A stretch of 64,000 bases of DNA from Xanthoparmelia taractica. Lineage: Eukaryota; Ascomycota; Lecanoromycetes; Lecanorales; Parmeliaceae. The stretch spans positions 1 through 64,000 of the forward strand of contig JANQBS010000077.1 in the NCBI GenBank assembly GCA_033085395.1, written 5' to 3'. The notes beneath the pieces are model-generated. The model saw nothing but the letters and a program-made list of their open reading frames with translations, did not search any database and was not told where the DNA came from. The translations under genes and the position numbers were made by a program. Shown piece after piece: positions 23,403 to 33,985 of this stretch. Position 1 is the stretch's first letter. Each line of letters begins with the position of its first letter.

Positions 23403-24358
23403 ATGGCGATCGCGGTAAGACAATTTAGACGTAAATAAGATGTACAGCTCTAATATCTATCAAAGGCAGTCGGCCAGATATGTTCGACAGCGAGCATGTC
23501 CCACAATCTTGCCCAATGTCAGATACTGGTCAGAAAAGCTGTTGCAGCTGGCGCAAAGGTCCGCCCTTCACGACTTCTGCATTTTTGCCGATGCACTCAG
23601 CGTCTTAGCTACCCTAGGCTCTTTTTCTGCCCGAAGCGAGCGACTACATCGCGTCCTCGCCCGCAGAGACGGTCTCCTTGGCTCGATCTACAGAGGACAG
23701 CTTTTTCGTGAAGGGACTACAGCATGAGGCTTTGCAGGCAGGATTGCCGATTAATGTTGGTATTCACGAGCCGGCGACTGGAGGGGAAAGGGTTAAAAAC
23801 ACCCTTATTTGGATCGATGAGCGAGGAGCCATCACACAGCGCTACCAAAAACTCCACCTTTTCGATGTTGACATCAAGGATGGTCCCGTTCTAAGGGAAA
23901 GCAAGAGCGTCGAGCCCGGCTCCTCCATACTGCCTCCTTTCCCAACGAGTCTTGGCTCGATGGGGCTCATGATATGCTTCGACTTGCGATTCCCTGCGCT
24001 GTCTGCCCGGATCCGTGACCTCGGCGCCCAGATACTCACGTATCCGTCCGCGTTCACAGTGCCGACGGGCAAGGTACATTGGGAAACACTCTTACGGGCA
24101 AGAGCAATTGAGACGCAGTCGTACGTCATTGCAGCGGCGCAAGTCGGAGCGCATAATGAGAAGAGAATCAGCTATGGGCACAGTATGATCGTTGATCCGT
24201 GGGGTGCGGTTATGAGTCAAGCGGTTGGTGTGGAGGAATGGAAGGGCGAGCCGGAAATCAGTGTGGGTGAGATCGACTTGGGTGGCTTGGAAAAAGTGAG
24301 GAGGGAGATGCCTTTGCATCCTAGGAGAGATATTGTCGATGTTGTGGAGTCTACTTGA
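23403..24358 (+). CDS. NIT2: Nitrilase-superfamily amidase, Nit2 type
   Basis: Three exons: 23403-23414 (only MAIA), 23466-23558, 23618-24358 (281 aa). The nitrilase triad is visible: Glu41 in LFLPEASDY, Lys113 in RYQKLHLFDVD, Cys155 in LMICFDLRFP. The family's C-terminal part reads GHSMIVDPWGAV. Fungal and animal Nit1/Nit2 enzymes of this branch hydrolyse deaminated glutathione or omega-amides in the cytosol or mitochondria; the exact substrate is inferred from family resemblance. Length is normal (about 280-310). The first exon ends after four codons, a structure easily missed. It converges on the coiled-coil gene at 24585. Confidence 0.88.
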
Positions 24359-24584
24359 GAGAGTAAGGTGGATGCGTAGTACAAGTAGAGATCCCTAGCT
24401 GTCTACGATTTCAACTTTAATGGTCTGGGTTGAGAAAATGAACTCAGGCACGTCAATACGCCGACCGAGGGAAATATCTCAAATCAAATAGTACCTATGC
24501 CAAATAACGTTCAAAAATGAAAGATTCGTTAGTTTCATGTAAACAAGCCTCCATCATCGTCGCTCTTGTTGGCCAGCCTCTCCA

Positions 24585-25780
24585 TCAAGTAAATATCCAG
24601 GATCGTGATTTCGAACGCGACCTTGACCTTGCGGGCAATTTCTTCCTCACCAGCAGCAGATTATTCCTTTCCCTCCTGACCTCTATGGGGGAGTCGGTGA
24701 TCATTTTCTTCTCCCGCAATTTCTTTGTGTGGTCAAAGAGGATTATTTGATCGCCTTCTGGAATCCACTGCTTGATGACGATGTAGTTCAAGTCATGCTG
24801 GCAAAGTGTCGTCAACAATGTAGACTTTTTATACGGCAAGGGAGAAGACTCACATCATCCCATTCCCAAGGCAGGTGATATTCATCCAAAGTTTCCGGAC
24901 TCACGTGCTTGTGATGCACCCTGATGTGCGTCGGCCGCCTCAAATCCTTGATCTTGATTTCGATCTCCTTGCCATGCCCATGTCCCTTTCCCTTCTCCCC
25001 CTCCTTCAGTATCTTCTCGATACTTTCCTCATCAAACCCTGCTTGGCCAAATGTCTTCTTCACCCTCTCCCTAAATTCCTTGTCTGCCTCTTCCTTCTCC
25101 TTTTCCTTCTTGGCTTCTTCCTCCAACTGTTTGATGTGATACTCCTCGACCGCTTTCTCCTTCAATTCCTCCTCTTCCTTCTTCTGCTTGGCCTGCCTGG
25201 CTTCTTCCTCCAACTGTTTGATGTGATACTCCTCGACCGCTTTCTTCTTCAATTCCTCCTCTTCCTTCTTCTTCTTGGCCTGCCTGGCTTCTTTCAGAAT
25301 GCGTTCCTCCTCGTATTTCTCCCGCGCTATATCCTCCTTCTCCTTCTCCTCTAGCTCCTCCAACTTCTTCATTTTCTTTTCCCAATCATAATCGTAATAC
25401 GGGCTAGGGCTCCTGCTCACATGACTCCGGCTTGGCTGCCTTCTCCGACGAGGGCTATGGGCTCGCTCGTGATACTCATCCTCCGAATCATCATGATGGC
25501 CATGGGGGCTTCTCCTATGACTATGGCGGTGCGGGCTGCGGCTGATGGAGCGGTCCTCAAACTGGGCGTTGTTGATGACGATTTGGGCAGGACGGCGTGC
25601 TCCTGCTGCTGAGTGGGAGCGTTGAAGGCCTCCGCCTATTGCTGGGACGAGGAGCCCGTTGCTGTCTTCGTAATAGACCGTCTGGCGCTGAAGAGGGTAA
25701 GCGGCGCCCCGCCGGCCCCTGTCGCGATTAGGGCGAGTGTTGAGGACGACGGGAATTCCGTCGACCCCAGGCCACTCCAT
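24585..25780 (-). CDS. Charged coiled-coil protein with tandem 29-aa repeat
   Basis: Two exons, 25780-24854 and 24797-24585, with a 56-nt intron (379 aa). The N-terminal third is Arg/Ser/His-rich (SISRSPHRHSHRRSPHGH), followed by a Lys/Glu-rich coiled coil of about 110 residues. Inside it a 29-residue unit containing EEEELKKKAVEEYHIKQLEE is duplicated almost exactly. After a short HGHG stretch come conserved-looking segments, LPWEWDD, then across the intron HDLNYIVIKQWIPEGDQ, and an Arg/Ser tail. I recall fungal hypothetical proteins ending in a W-E-W-D-D, YIVIK pattern, but no function. Probably a structural or RNA-associated protein; this is a guess from composition. Confidence 0.75.
25121..25294. 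repeat. Two direct 87-nt repeats inside a CDS
   Basis: CTCCAACTGT occurs at 25121 and again at 25208, and the intervening 87 nt are repeated with few changes. The period is a multiple of three (29 codons), so the frame of the coiled-coil gene is kept. Confidence 0.75.
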
Positions 25781-25892
25781 TGCTGCTATTGTTAAAAGGC
25801 TTGGCTTCGGTCTTCTGTTGTGTCGAAGTTGGGATGGAAGAAGTAGTGTGGGAGCTGAAGGAAGAGGAAACGGGAATTCTCTGCAGAGTCGC

Positions 25893-25938
25893 TATTATTA
25901 TTATTATTATTGTTGTTGTTGTTGTTGTTGTTATTATT
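25893..25938. repeat. (TTA)n(TTG)n(TTA)n microsatellite
   Basis: About six TTA units, seven TTG units, then two TTA units on the + strand, 115 nt upstream of the coiled-coil gene's ATG (gene on minus), hence in its promoter or 5' UTR. Confidence 0.85.
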
Positions 25939-26528
25939 GGGAAGAGTAGCGGCTGAAAAGATGTTGGCGGCGTTGGTCGTTATCTCTTTATGTTTTGGCG
26001 CTCATGCGAGGAGGGCTGAGAATCCATGGACCATCTGGGGGGGCTATTTATGTAAATGAGGACTACTAAAAGGCGAGATGTCGGGACTCGGATCTAAGGA
26101 AGGCCTGGATGAGGTGGATGTAACGCTGAAGACGCCTAATGCACGTTTACCTCCATTGAATCGGATAGGGCAGAGGGCTGAAGGATTCTTCATAGCGATT
26201 GACAGAATGCGTTGCTGGCGTAGATGAGCTTTTAGGAGACCTTTCAGCTTTTTTGTTTGCATCATCAGATCTTACAAACATTTCTTTATTTTTTTTCATA
26301 TTGCGTTGATGCCTGGCTGTTGTCTATAAGTGCCAGCGTGGACTGCTCCAAAACCAACAGCACCACTTTCATGCACCAATGTGCAACTCCGGGTTATCCT
26401 GGCGGTCTTGGCATGATTCGCTAGTTTAAATTGGCGCTATTGGCTGGCTGAAATTATGATTATTGTTGTTCTCGGACTGAAGTGCCAAGTCTACCGACTG
26501 ACTCATTACTTTAATTTTAGATGTATTA

Positions 26529-26555
26529 TATTATTATTATTATTATTATTATTAA
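26529..26555. repeat. (TTA)n microsatellite
   Basis: About eight TTA units followed by AT-rich sequence; intergenic. Confidence 0.8.
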
Positions 26556-26719
26556 ATAATTAATTACCCTCGGGCCTCAGCATACTCATCATATTACCTT
26601 ATTGATAAGCAAGCCAAGATGACGCATATTATACGCAAGAAAACTGTTTGCTTAAATGGCATTTCTCGCCCACTACTCCTGCAGCCTTTCCGATTGAACC
26701 TTCCTCCCTTCTACTAGAA

Positions 26720-26742
26720 CTTTTTTTTTTTTTTTTTTTTTT
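26720..26742. repeat. Poly-T tract
   Basis: Uninterrupted run of more than 20 T; intergenic. Confidence 0.85.
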
Positions 26743-27794
26743 CTTCCCCGTGCTTCTTATGATTGAAGCACTCATTAAAAATAATTCGCACGCCACTTTC
26801 GTCTGCCTATCCTGTGATTGGCGACTCTAACCAACCTCACTTGAGGTCAAAGTCATAGAATTTTATTCCATGTTGGCAGGCAATGGATCTTGTATCTACC
26901 GCGCAGCGTGTAGAATGTACCGTGGGCAGGTGCGCATTCGGACGACCATGATTGCAACAACATTTGCACGCCAGATAACCACGTGAACGTTACGCTGGAC
27001 GGTGAAGGCCACCTTGATGACGAAGAGTTGGAGCCGGACAATGGCGTCCAGGACGAGAGCGAAGAAGACAGCTGTGGAAATGAGATTGTCTAGAGGATGA
27101 GTTGAAAGCGCGTGGAAGGATAAAGCCAGACGGGTACTATGATGCTGGGAAAGCGAAGAGCAAGGAACAAAAGGAGATGGTCGGGAGGAAAGACCACATG
27201 ATCTATTTGCCGTCTGGTTGCCAAAGTAGGACTCGGGCTAAAATGGGTTGACAGCTGCTGGTGCCACAATACTTCTACCCTCTATGCTCCAGACTCCTCA
27301 CCAGATGAGGAAGATGCTGGGTGCATCGTTGGACAACGTCAAGATACAGCCTCGGCCCCCGGGGCAAGCCAAAGGTCAAGCTTCCCAACGGTCCTTCCGT
27401 CCGCACTTGCTGGATCATTAGTCTGAACCGGTCCAACGGACTATTAGTTCGGAGATGTTCATTTTGGTTGAGTTATTCGTCTTGGTAAGTACTGTATCTA
27501 AGGTAGGTGAGGTAAACCATCTTGCCGTTATTTATTCAGGGCTACAACCCTAGGCCAGTCTGAATCAGAACGAGGCAGTTCTTGGCGATGGTTTTGCGGG
27601 TTTTCCCCGGTACGCAGATGTACTACGGTACTCTACTTCGTACTGTACAAGTACCTTACTTTCGGGTCACAATGACAGCTTCTTATAGGTCCACCCTCCC
27701 CCCCCCGCCTTTGTTTATCTTCTTCGTATCTTGTTGATACAGCTTGCCTCTACTCATTTCTTCCTTCATAGTAGTCTGCATATACTCTGTACCC

Positions 27795-29881
27795 ATGGCA
27801 GATTTCTCTAATTCTATTCATATCGTCAACGGATATGATAAGGATGCCTACACTTACTACCCTATCATCATCATCGGCGCTGGGGAATCCGGCATTGCTT
27901 TAGGGTGTCGCTTGAAGGAGCAACTCGGCTTTGATCAGTTCCGCCTGTTTGAAAGACAATCTGGTCTGGGAGGGACGTGGTGGATCAACAGATATCCTGG
28001 AGTTGCGTGTGATGTGTACGTCTCCTTCTGCCTGCACCCCACACTTGCTGAAGCCAGCACAGCCCTGCCGTCTTCTATAGCTTCTCCTTTTCTCCAAACC
28101 ACAGGTGGTCTTCCTACCATCCCCCAGGTCCAGAAATTATCCGCTATCTCCAGGACGTGTGTGACAAATACCAGATTGTCGATAAAATTCAATTAAACAC
28201 GGACGTGTCCCAAGTGCAATGGCTCGAGGACGAGGAGCTGTGGGAAGCAACCCTCCTTCACTTGACACCCGGTACTGGGGATCTATCGGCCAAAGAGCGG
28301 CAAAAGATGATAGCTGAGAAAGGACGTGAAAGCGTATATCTTAAGCAAGAGAAGGTCAAAGCCAAGATCATATGCAGCGCAGCCGGCGGTCTCGTCGAGC
28401 CCAATGCATGGCCGGACACTATCCCAGGCCGTCAGCAATTCCAAGGCGATATCTTCCACTCTGCCCGGTGGGACTACAACATCGACCTTCGCGACAAAGA
28501 TGTCATCGTCATGGGCACAGGCTGTAGTGCCGCGCAATTCGTGCCACGATTGCCGAAAGAGCCATTCCACGTAAAGTCTGTAACTCAAGTAATGCGCTCC
28601 CCACCCTGGGTTGTGCCACGTCCCGGACCCCTCATGGGTCTCATCAAGCAGGAGACTTGGGAGAAGTGGACACCAAGACTCTTCCCTAACATTCCTGGAC
28701 TGGGTCGCGCCTACAGGACTTTTCTGTTCTGCCTCGGCGAACTCGACTTCTTTCTCACCTTCACGGGCACACGGTCCGCAGTGAAATTTCGCAAGAAGCA
28801 AGAAGCGCAGCTACTTCGGCATATGAAGCGTGTCGTGCCGGAGCAGTATCATGAGATACTCGAACCAGACTATGGCGTCGGCTGCAAGAGGCGAATCTTT
28901 GACGCTTTCTGGCTTGACAGTTTAAATGATCCCAAGATTGACCTCACGACCCAACCCATCACCAGTTTGCAGCCCAAGGGCCTCACTCTAGGACCTGGTC
29001 GTACTTACCCTCCTCCAGAAGACAAGGCCAGCAAGGCACCAACGGACGAAAAGCACCTCCCAGCCGACGTCATCATCCTCGCCAACGGCTTCGAACTCAC
29101 CACCTGGCTTTCTCCGCTCAAAGTGATTGGCAAAGGCGGCGCCGTCATGCAAGAGGTATGGGATGAGCGTGGCGGTCCGCAGGCCTACATGGGCACCGCC
29201 ATGGATGGCTTCCCCAATTTCTTCATGATTTTCGGCCCCAACACCGCGACAGGACACTCCTCGGTCATACTCGCCAGCGAGAATATGGTGGAGTATACGT
29301 TGAAGTTCATCAAAAAGATATTGAGGAAGGAAGTCAAGACCTTTGATGTGAAGAAAGAAAAGGAGATCGCGTGGACGAGCGAGATGCAGGAGAAGCTGAA
29401 GGGTACCATTTGGCATAGCGGTGGATGTCATAGCTGGTATAAGACAGCCAACGACTGGAACGCTACCGCTTACCCGTAAGCTACCCCTTTTCTAGAAACA
29501 CTCCATTCTCCAGCCCCCCTGCCGTACCCATGTGCACTCGAACAAATTTGTCAAGCGTCAACAGCCAACCGCTAACCTGTTTCCCAACCAAGGTACTCGC
29601 AAATCGACTACTCGATCCGCTGCATGTTCCCCAAATGGAGCGATTGGAACATCCAATACACGACCAAGGGCCTCGTCAAGCAGCGGATAAAGCAAACTCT
29701 ACAAGTGGTTACGCTTCTCGCGAGTATTGTGGGCCTTTACTATATACGGAATGACGTTAGAGGCGGGTTAAGGGCCCTTGATAGCTCGATGAAGCAGATG
29801 GTTAAGTCTGGGCTGTTGAGATTGTTGGGCTGGGTGGAGAAGGGTGTTCGCATGTTGCCTGAGCGGAGTAGAATTTTTTAA
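27795..29881 (+). CDS. Flavin monooxygenase, Baeyer-Villiger type, with C-terminal membrane helix
   Basis: Three exons: 27795-28015, 28063-29475, 29593-29881 (640 aa). An in-frame TTG at 27744 is not used. The FAD Rossmann motif is IIGAGESGIALG (about 31), then GLGGTWW and RYPGVACDV. The fingerprint F-x-G-x3-H-x3-W reads FQGDIFHSARWDY, ending in Asp as in many fungal members. The second (NADPH) Rossmann motif is VMGTGCSAAQ. ADVIILANGFELTTW and GPNTATGHSS are typical. The last exon adds IRCMFPKWSDWNI and one hydrophobic segment (VVTLLASIVGLYYI), which may anchor it to a membrane. It should insert or transfer oxygen to a ketone or heteroatom using NADPH; the substrate is unknown. Neighbours give no biosynthetic cluster. 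Confidence 0.9.
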
Positions 29882-30525
29882 GGGGCTGGGAGAGGGAGTG
29901 ATGGTCAAGCGAACGGGCGAAGAGTATCTTATCCATTTCAATAAGCATCATTGCATGACCATATATTGTGGCATGTAGATTATAGTCTGTTAATTGCTTG
30001 CTTCGCTCAGGTTCACATCCATCACAATACCGTTCGTTTGGAGAGTCCTTTATCCAAAACGATCACTCACTAGGTAGGGAGCTGTCGACCGATGTATACC
30101 TTGGCCATTTCATACACAGCTCCTCCGACCAATGTACCCACTCGTATCCCAAACCTCAAATACAACCAAACCACCTTCGAAAACCGCTAATACTGTACGG
30201 CAAGCCGGAAGATGCTGAATAGAAGTGATGTATTAGCATAGGCAGTCAGCTTGCTCAGAGACCCGATGTCAGTGATCGGATTTTAGGACCACCTCTGCAC
30301 AAACCACGCGGTTGGGAAATCCAGCGACCCGAATCGCAGGCCGGAGGACAGGGAATAATCGAGCGAGTGGTGTCAAATGCCGCAATACCAAGATGCTTCC
30401 TTCGCGTCCCCGACAGCGGGGAGAGCAAGAAATTGCCATCCATCCAAGCGATCAACCAACCAACCATCCCATCCTATGCACACCGACCTCCTCCAAGCAC
30501 CGTGCGTGCTTGCTTTTACCCGCCC
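29882..30525. other. Intergenic (convergent 3' ends)
   Basis: Between the monooxygenase (plus) and the coiled-coil gene (minus). No gene recognised; 3' UTRs expected. Confidence 0.45.
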
Positions 30526-31242
30526 TCACCGCCGCCGCAAAAGCTCCATCATCCGCTCATGTTCCTCCTCCTGTTTCTGGACGGCAGCCCTCCTCGCCAC
30601 ATCGGCCTCGTGCCGTTTCCGCTCAATCTTCTCCTCCAGCTCGCGCTCCAGCTCCATCTTTTGCTGTAGCCGTCGCCGGGCGAGATCCTCCTCGTGCCGG
30701 TGTTGCTTGGTGCGTTCTTCGTCCTCAAAGGCGCGCATGCGGGCTTCGATGGTGTCGACGAGACTGTCGTCTGCTGAGGAGGAGGAGGGCTCGGTCGGGG
30801 CGGAAGTCGGTACGAAGTCTTTGTCGTGCGTGGGAGCATGTGAAGGCTGGTCTTGCGCTTGGCTGGGGGTTCGTGGAGGGTGGGTGGTATTTGGGTCCGG
30901 TATGGGCGGGTGCAGGAACTGTTGCAAGTATGGGTCTGTTGTGCTTTCAATCGCAGCTTCCCCGCCGTTCGACGCAGACATTCGTGGCTGCGATGTCTGT
31001 CGGTGCTCTGACCCGCCTCTGCTGGGGATGACAATCTTCTCCAGAGTCACCATTCCCACACGGGAAAAGGCTGGTTTCTGTGAGCTTGTGCGCGTTGCAA
31101 GTGACTCGCAGGCATTGGGGGTAGCTGCTGTCCTGGATGGTGGTCGGTGGATAGCGAATTCCCTGTCAAGAACAGAAGCATGAGGAGGATATGTGGTCTT
31201 CAGATTGGCAGGGCGAACGATTTTAGTGTAACGCTTTGTCAC
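30526..31242 (-). CDS. Short coiled-coil protein of unknown function
   Basis: The open frame runs from just inside an in-frame TAA (about 31256) to the stop at 30526. The first ATG is at 31053 (MVTLEKIVIPS), giving about 175 aa, but coding-like text (KRYTKIVRPANLKTTYPP) precedes it, so an upstream exon is likely. One candidate, not strong, is ATG 31354 to 31321, spliced to 31250 (253 codons). The middle is disordered (Pro/Thr/Ser); the last 70 residues form an Arg/Glu-rich helix (RRRLQQKMELERELEEKIE) ending HERMMELLRRR. I do not recognise the family. The end of the gene is firmer than the start. Confidence 0.5.
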   Translation of the reverse strand: MTKRYTKIVRPANLKTTYPPHASVLDREFAIHRPPSRTAATPNACESLATRTSSQKPAFSRVGMVTLEKIVIPSRGGSEHRQTSQPRMSASNGGEAAIESTTDPYLQQFLHPPIPDPNTTHPPRTPSQAQDQPSHAPTHDKDFVPTSAPTEPSSSSADDSLVDTIEARMRAFEDEERTKQHRHEEDLARRRLQQKMELERELEEKIERKRHEADVARRAAVQKQEEEHERMMELLRRR

Positions 31243-32106
31243 CCTGCGGTCTTATCTTACTAGAGTATTGTGATGAGAGACTATCGCGTGTTATAGCTAG
31301 CCGATAGCTATCGTAATAACGGTGGCCCCAAATTTTATTTCGGTCACTGAGCATTTCTTCGGGACACGTCAGTGAGAAGACTTTGGCGGAAGAGGGAAGC
31401 ATACTGGCGAATGAAACAAAGGGTGCTTGCATAACATGTATTGGGCATAGGATTTGTTGTGGTGTGAGGTTTGGGCAAGAAGAGAAGATTGTGGCCCAAA
31501 TGCCATAAGCAAATTGGAACCGATGTGAGTTCTCAGTGCTTGGGAACGATTCTGAAGCGGCAGTCACTGGGTTTTCATAGCTTGGAAGGCAAATTGACCA
31601 CTTCTTTTGCTCTCACTTAGCTCTAGACGGTCAACAACATTGACACTGATGAGCGAGACATGACGGGTTCGCTGCCTACCATGTGAAACCTTGGTAGAGC
31701 ACGTATCCAGAGGGCATTTCTTTGTATTCAGGTTTCACATGTAGCAATCGTGACGACCTGATTGAGAGGACCGTATAGCACGCAGACAGTGAGAAGTACG
31801 GGCAAGTTCGCTCTGGCAGTCAAAAAGGTTCTTCTTTAGCAGTACCATGTTTGACCCAAACATTAGTACACCGTCCAAAGCATCAACCCCCTAGACGGCG
31901 TACGTTACGAAAAACCTCAAGGAATCGTTCCATCATACTCATCATCTAGTACTTTATTCAATCAAAGATTTGTTCAAAGCATGCAAGAGCCCGCTATTAG
32001 GTTCCACCGGGATCGGAGCTTACATGCATTCACCCGTCCATTGCGGCTATCGCTCATGCCGGGCCCACATATTCGCAGCAAGCAGCTATTTCTCACGCGG
32101 GAATTT
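31243..32106. other. Intergenic, no clear gene
   Basis: A 114-codon minus frame at 31567-31223 has no motif; part of it may be the 5' exon of the preceding gene. The rest is non-coding. Confidence 0.4.
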
Positions 32107-33196
32107 CTAATGACTTAGGAGGTCTCGAACGGACATTGCTCTTCCCCCTTTAGGATTTCTTCGGTCTTTATTTAGCATTAGCAGTGCAGCTGTAGCCTCT
32201 TGGTCTTGCTCTCTGCTTGGCATGAGGGTTGGAGACAATGAGGCAGAGGGAGAAGACTGAGAACCTCCGTGGCCTTGCTGTGGTCCGCAAGCAGGCGAAG
32301 GAAGGGTGGAGACTGAGGAGGCATAGGACGAGTAATGATGATTGGCTTGGGCCTCTATTGCAGGAGATGCGGTAACTGACTGAGGGCTTGTGTATGCGTA
32401 TGCCTGATTTGCAATGGCCACCAATGGGGCTGAAGTGCCGTTGGAGCCCGAATCACTCATCGTAACATCTTCGTCGTCTTCCTCTCCGTCCTCATCGTTC
32501 TCTTTTGGCGTGGCGGGATCGGATCGAGGCGGAAGCACATGAGGTTGTACAGGCGGAGACGACAGAGAAGTGTTGGCGGCTTTAAGATCTAGGATGCATT
32601 TCTCCAAATAGCGAAGGTAGTCTATACTGGCCTAGCCACGGTATCAGCAGAGAGGCAGAGCTCTTCACAACGATAGTGTCACGCACTTGCAGAATGGCGA
32701 GCTTGTGCATTTCTTGGTCGGTGCAAGCGGGTATCATAGCCTTCAAGGTCCCAAATTCTTCGTTCATCTTCGATCTTCGTCTCCTTTCGATCACACTGTG
32801 GGCTGTTTTCCTCGCGATCCTCTTGCCGGCGACACTGGTTGAGCTAGGTTGCTTCTTTCCTGCCGTAGCAGGGGCACTTGAGGACGACGAGGGTTTCTTG
32901 TGTGAACCCCTCGAGCCCTGCTGCGTATGGGTTCTTGCTGAATCTTCAGAAGACTGCGGTTTTGGCTTCATTTGGATGATGGTGCGAGACCTGGTTGGAG
33001 GTGGAGGCAAAGAGAAGGCAGGGCTCGATATCCACTGTGATATCTTTGGAAGAGCGGAAGCGCCATTGTTGCGATGAGACTCAATGGCCGGAGGAGGTAG
33101 GTTGGAGAAGTTCTCTGTGGCAGAGCCTGGAGAAACGTCTTTGCCCTCAATTTTCGTCGAGGCGGCGGGCGTGGGGGGCAGACTTGCGCGAGGCAT
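32107..33196 (-). CDS. bHLH transcription factor
   Basis: Two exons, 33196-32687 and 32631-32107, with a 55-nt intron inside the HLH (344 aa). The basic region RKTAHSVIERRRRSKMNEEF carries His5-Glu9-Arg13, the set that reads CACGTG E-boxes. The loop is followed across the intron by KLAILQ-ASIDYLRYLEKCILDL, the second helix and a short zipper-like end. Both flanks are Ser/Pro-rich and disordered; an acidic patch (DEDGEEDDEDV) sits at about 200. The C-terminus ends GGRAMSVRDLLSH. Such fungal factors control metabolism or development; I cannot assign a specific orthologue. It is divergent from MED19 across 0.8 kb. Confidence 0.88.
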
Positions 33197-33985
33197 GATT
33201 TGGTCGTCGGCTTTGCATCAACAGTGCAAGAGAGTAGATTGTCACTTGCCGAAGATAGGGAGGAAAGTCAATGGCATGGGGGAGAGAGTTGGCATGGCGG
33301 GGAATGAAGGAGGTAGACAGTAGACCGTAGAGGGTAGGAGGAAGACGCTGGCGTGTAATTGAGAGATGAGTTTGATTGTTTGAAAGAACGAAGGAGCGTT
33401 GCCCCTCTTCAAAATCCGAGATATACCCCATGTTTGAAATGGTTATAAAGAGTCGCGTGCCTTCTGAACGTGCAGCATCTTGGCTTTTGATTGGCCCAAG
33501 CCCAAATGGCGGCAATGACGGACATTTGTGTGGGAATTAAAATCAGAAAGGAAAGGATCGTTAGTTAAGCTCTTACTGCTGCATGCTTCCTCATATCAAG
33601 AAGAGCTTTGAACCAATTGCATCGAACGATAAATGATCCTTTGTCGTGGTGGGATCAATCTTCAAGAAAGCAAGGTATGATAAGGGTATGTAGGATATCA
33701 TATCCTATCTTGTCTTCCTTCTCTGATCCCAAAAGCCCGCATTCTGGTGGGGTAGTCTAAGCGGGTAACGATTACAGACGAACTAATAAACAATACTGTA
33801 ATAAATACTTTATAGTCAGTAAGTAATAATACCTTAGGTACCTTTAACTGACTCCAGCCAGATGCCAAGACATTTTGGGCGTCAGCCACCGCCCTGCGCT
33901 AAAAGTATTCCCGCCCTGCTCACTTCCCTCTCAGTCTCTTTGTTTCTTCTTTCAACACTCCCTCCATGGATAGCGCAAGCTACCT
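33197..33985. other. Divergent promoter region bHLH / MED19
   Basis: No gene recognised. A leucine-rich plus frame at 33862-34086 overlaps the start of MED19 in another frame and is rejected. Confidence 0.45.

Larger units (their letters stand above)
25781..27794. other. Gene-poor, low-complexity gap
   Basis: About 2 kb without a convincing gene. It carries several microsatellites and homopolymers. Around 26915-27090 the + strand has one open acidic stretch ending at a TAG, possibly the relic of an exon (see findings). The promoter of the flavin monooxygenase must lie at the right end. Confidence 0.5.

Noticed and set aside
24875..25354. 159-codon Leu/Phe-rich plus-strand frame
   Set aside because: Antisense image of the Lys/Glu-rich coiled coil.
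27795..29881. Secondary-metabolite cluster around the monooxygenase
   Set aside because: No PKS, NRPS, terpene synthase or P450 lies in the neighbourhood; the flanks are coiled-coil, bHLH and housekeeping genes.
30312..31183. Plus-strand frames of 239 and 268 codons
   Set aside because: Antisense to the Arg/Glu-rich coiled-coil gene; Ser/Arg/Cys composition is what the opposite strand would give.
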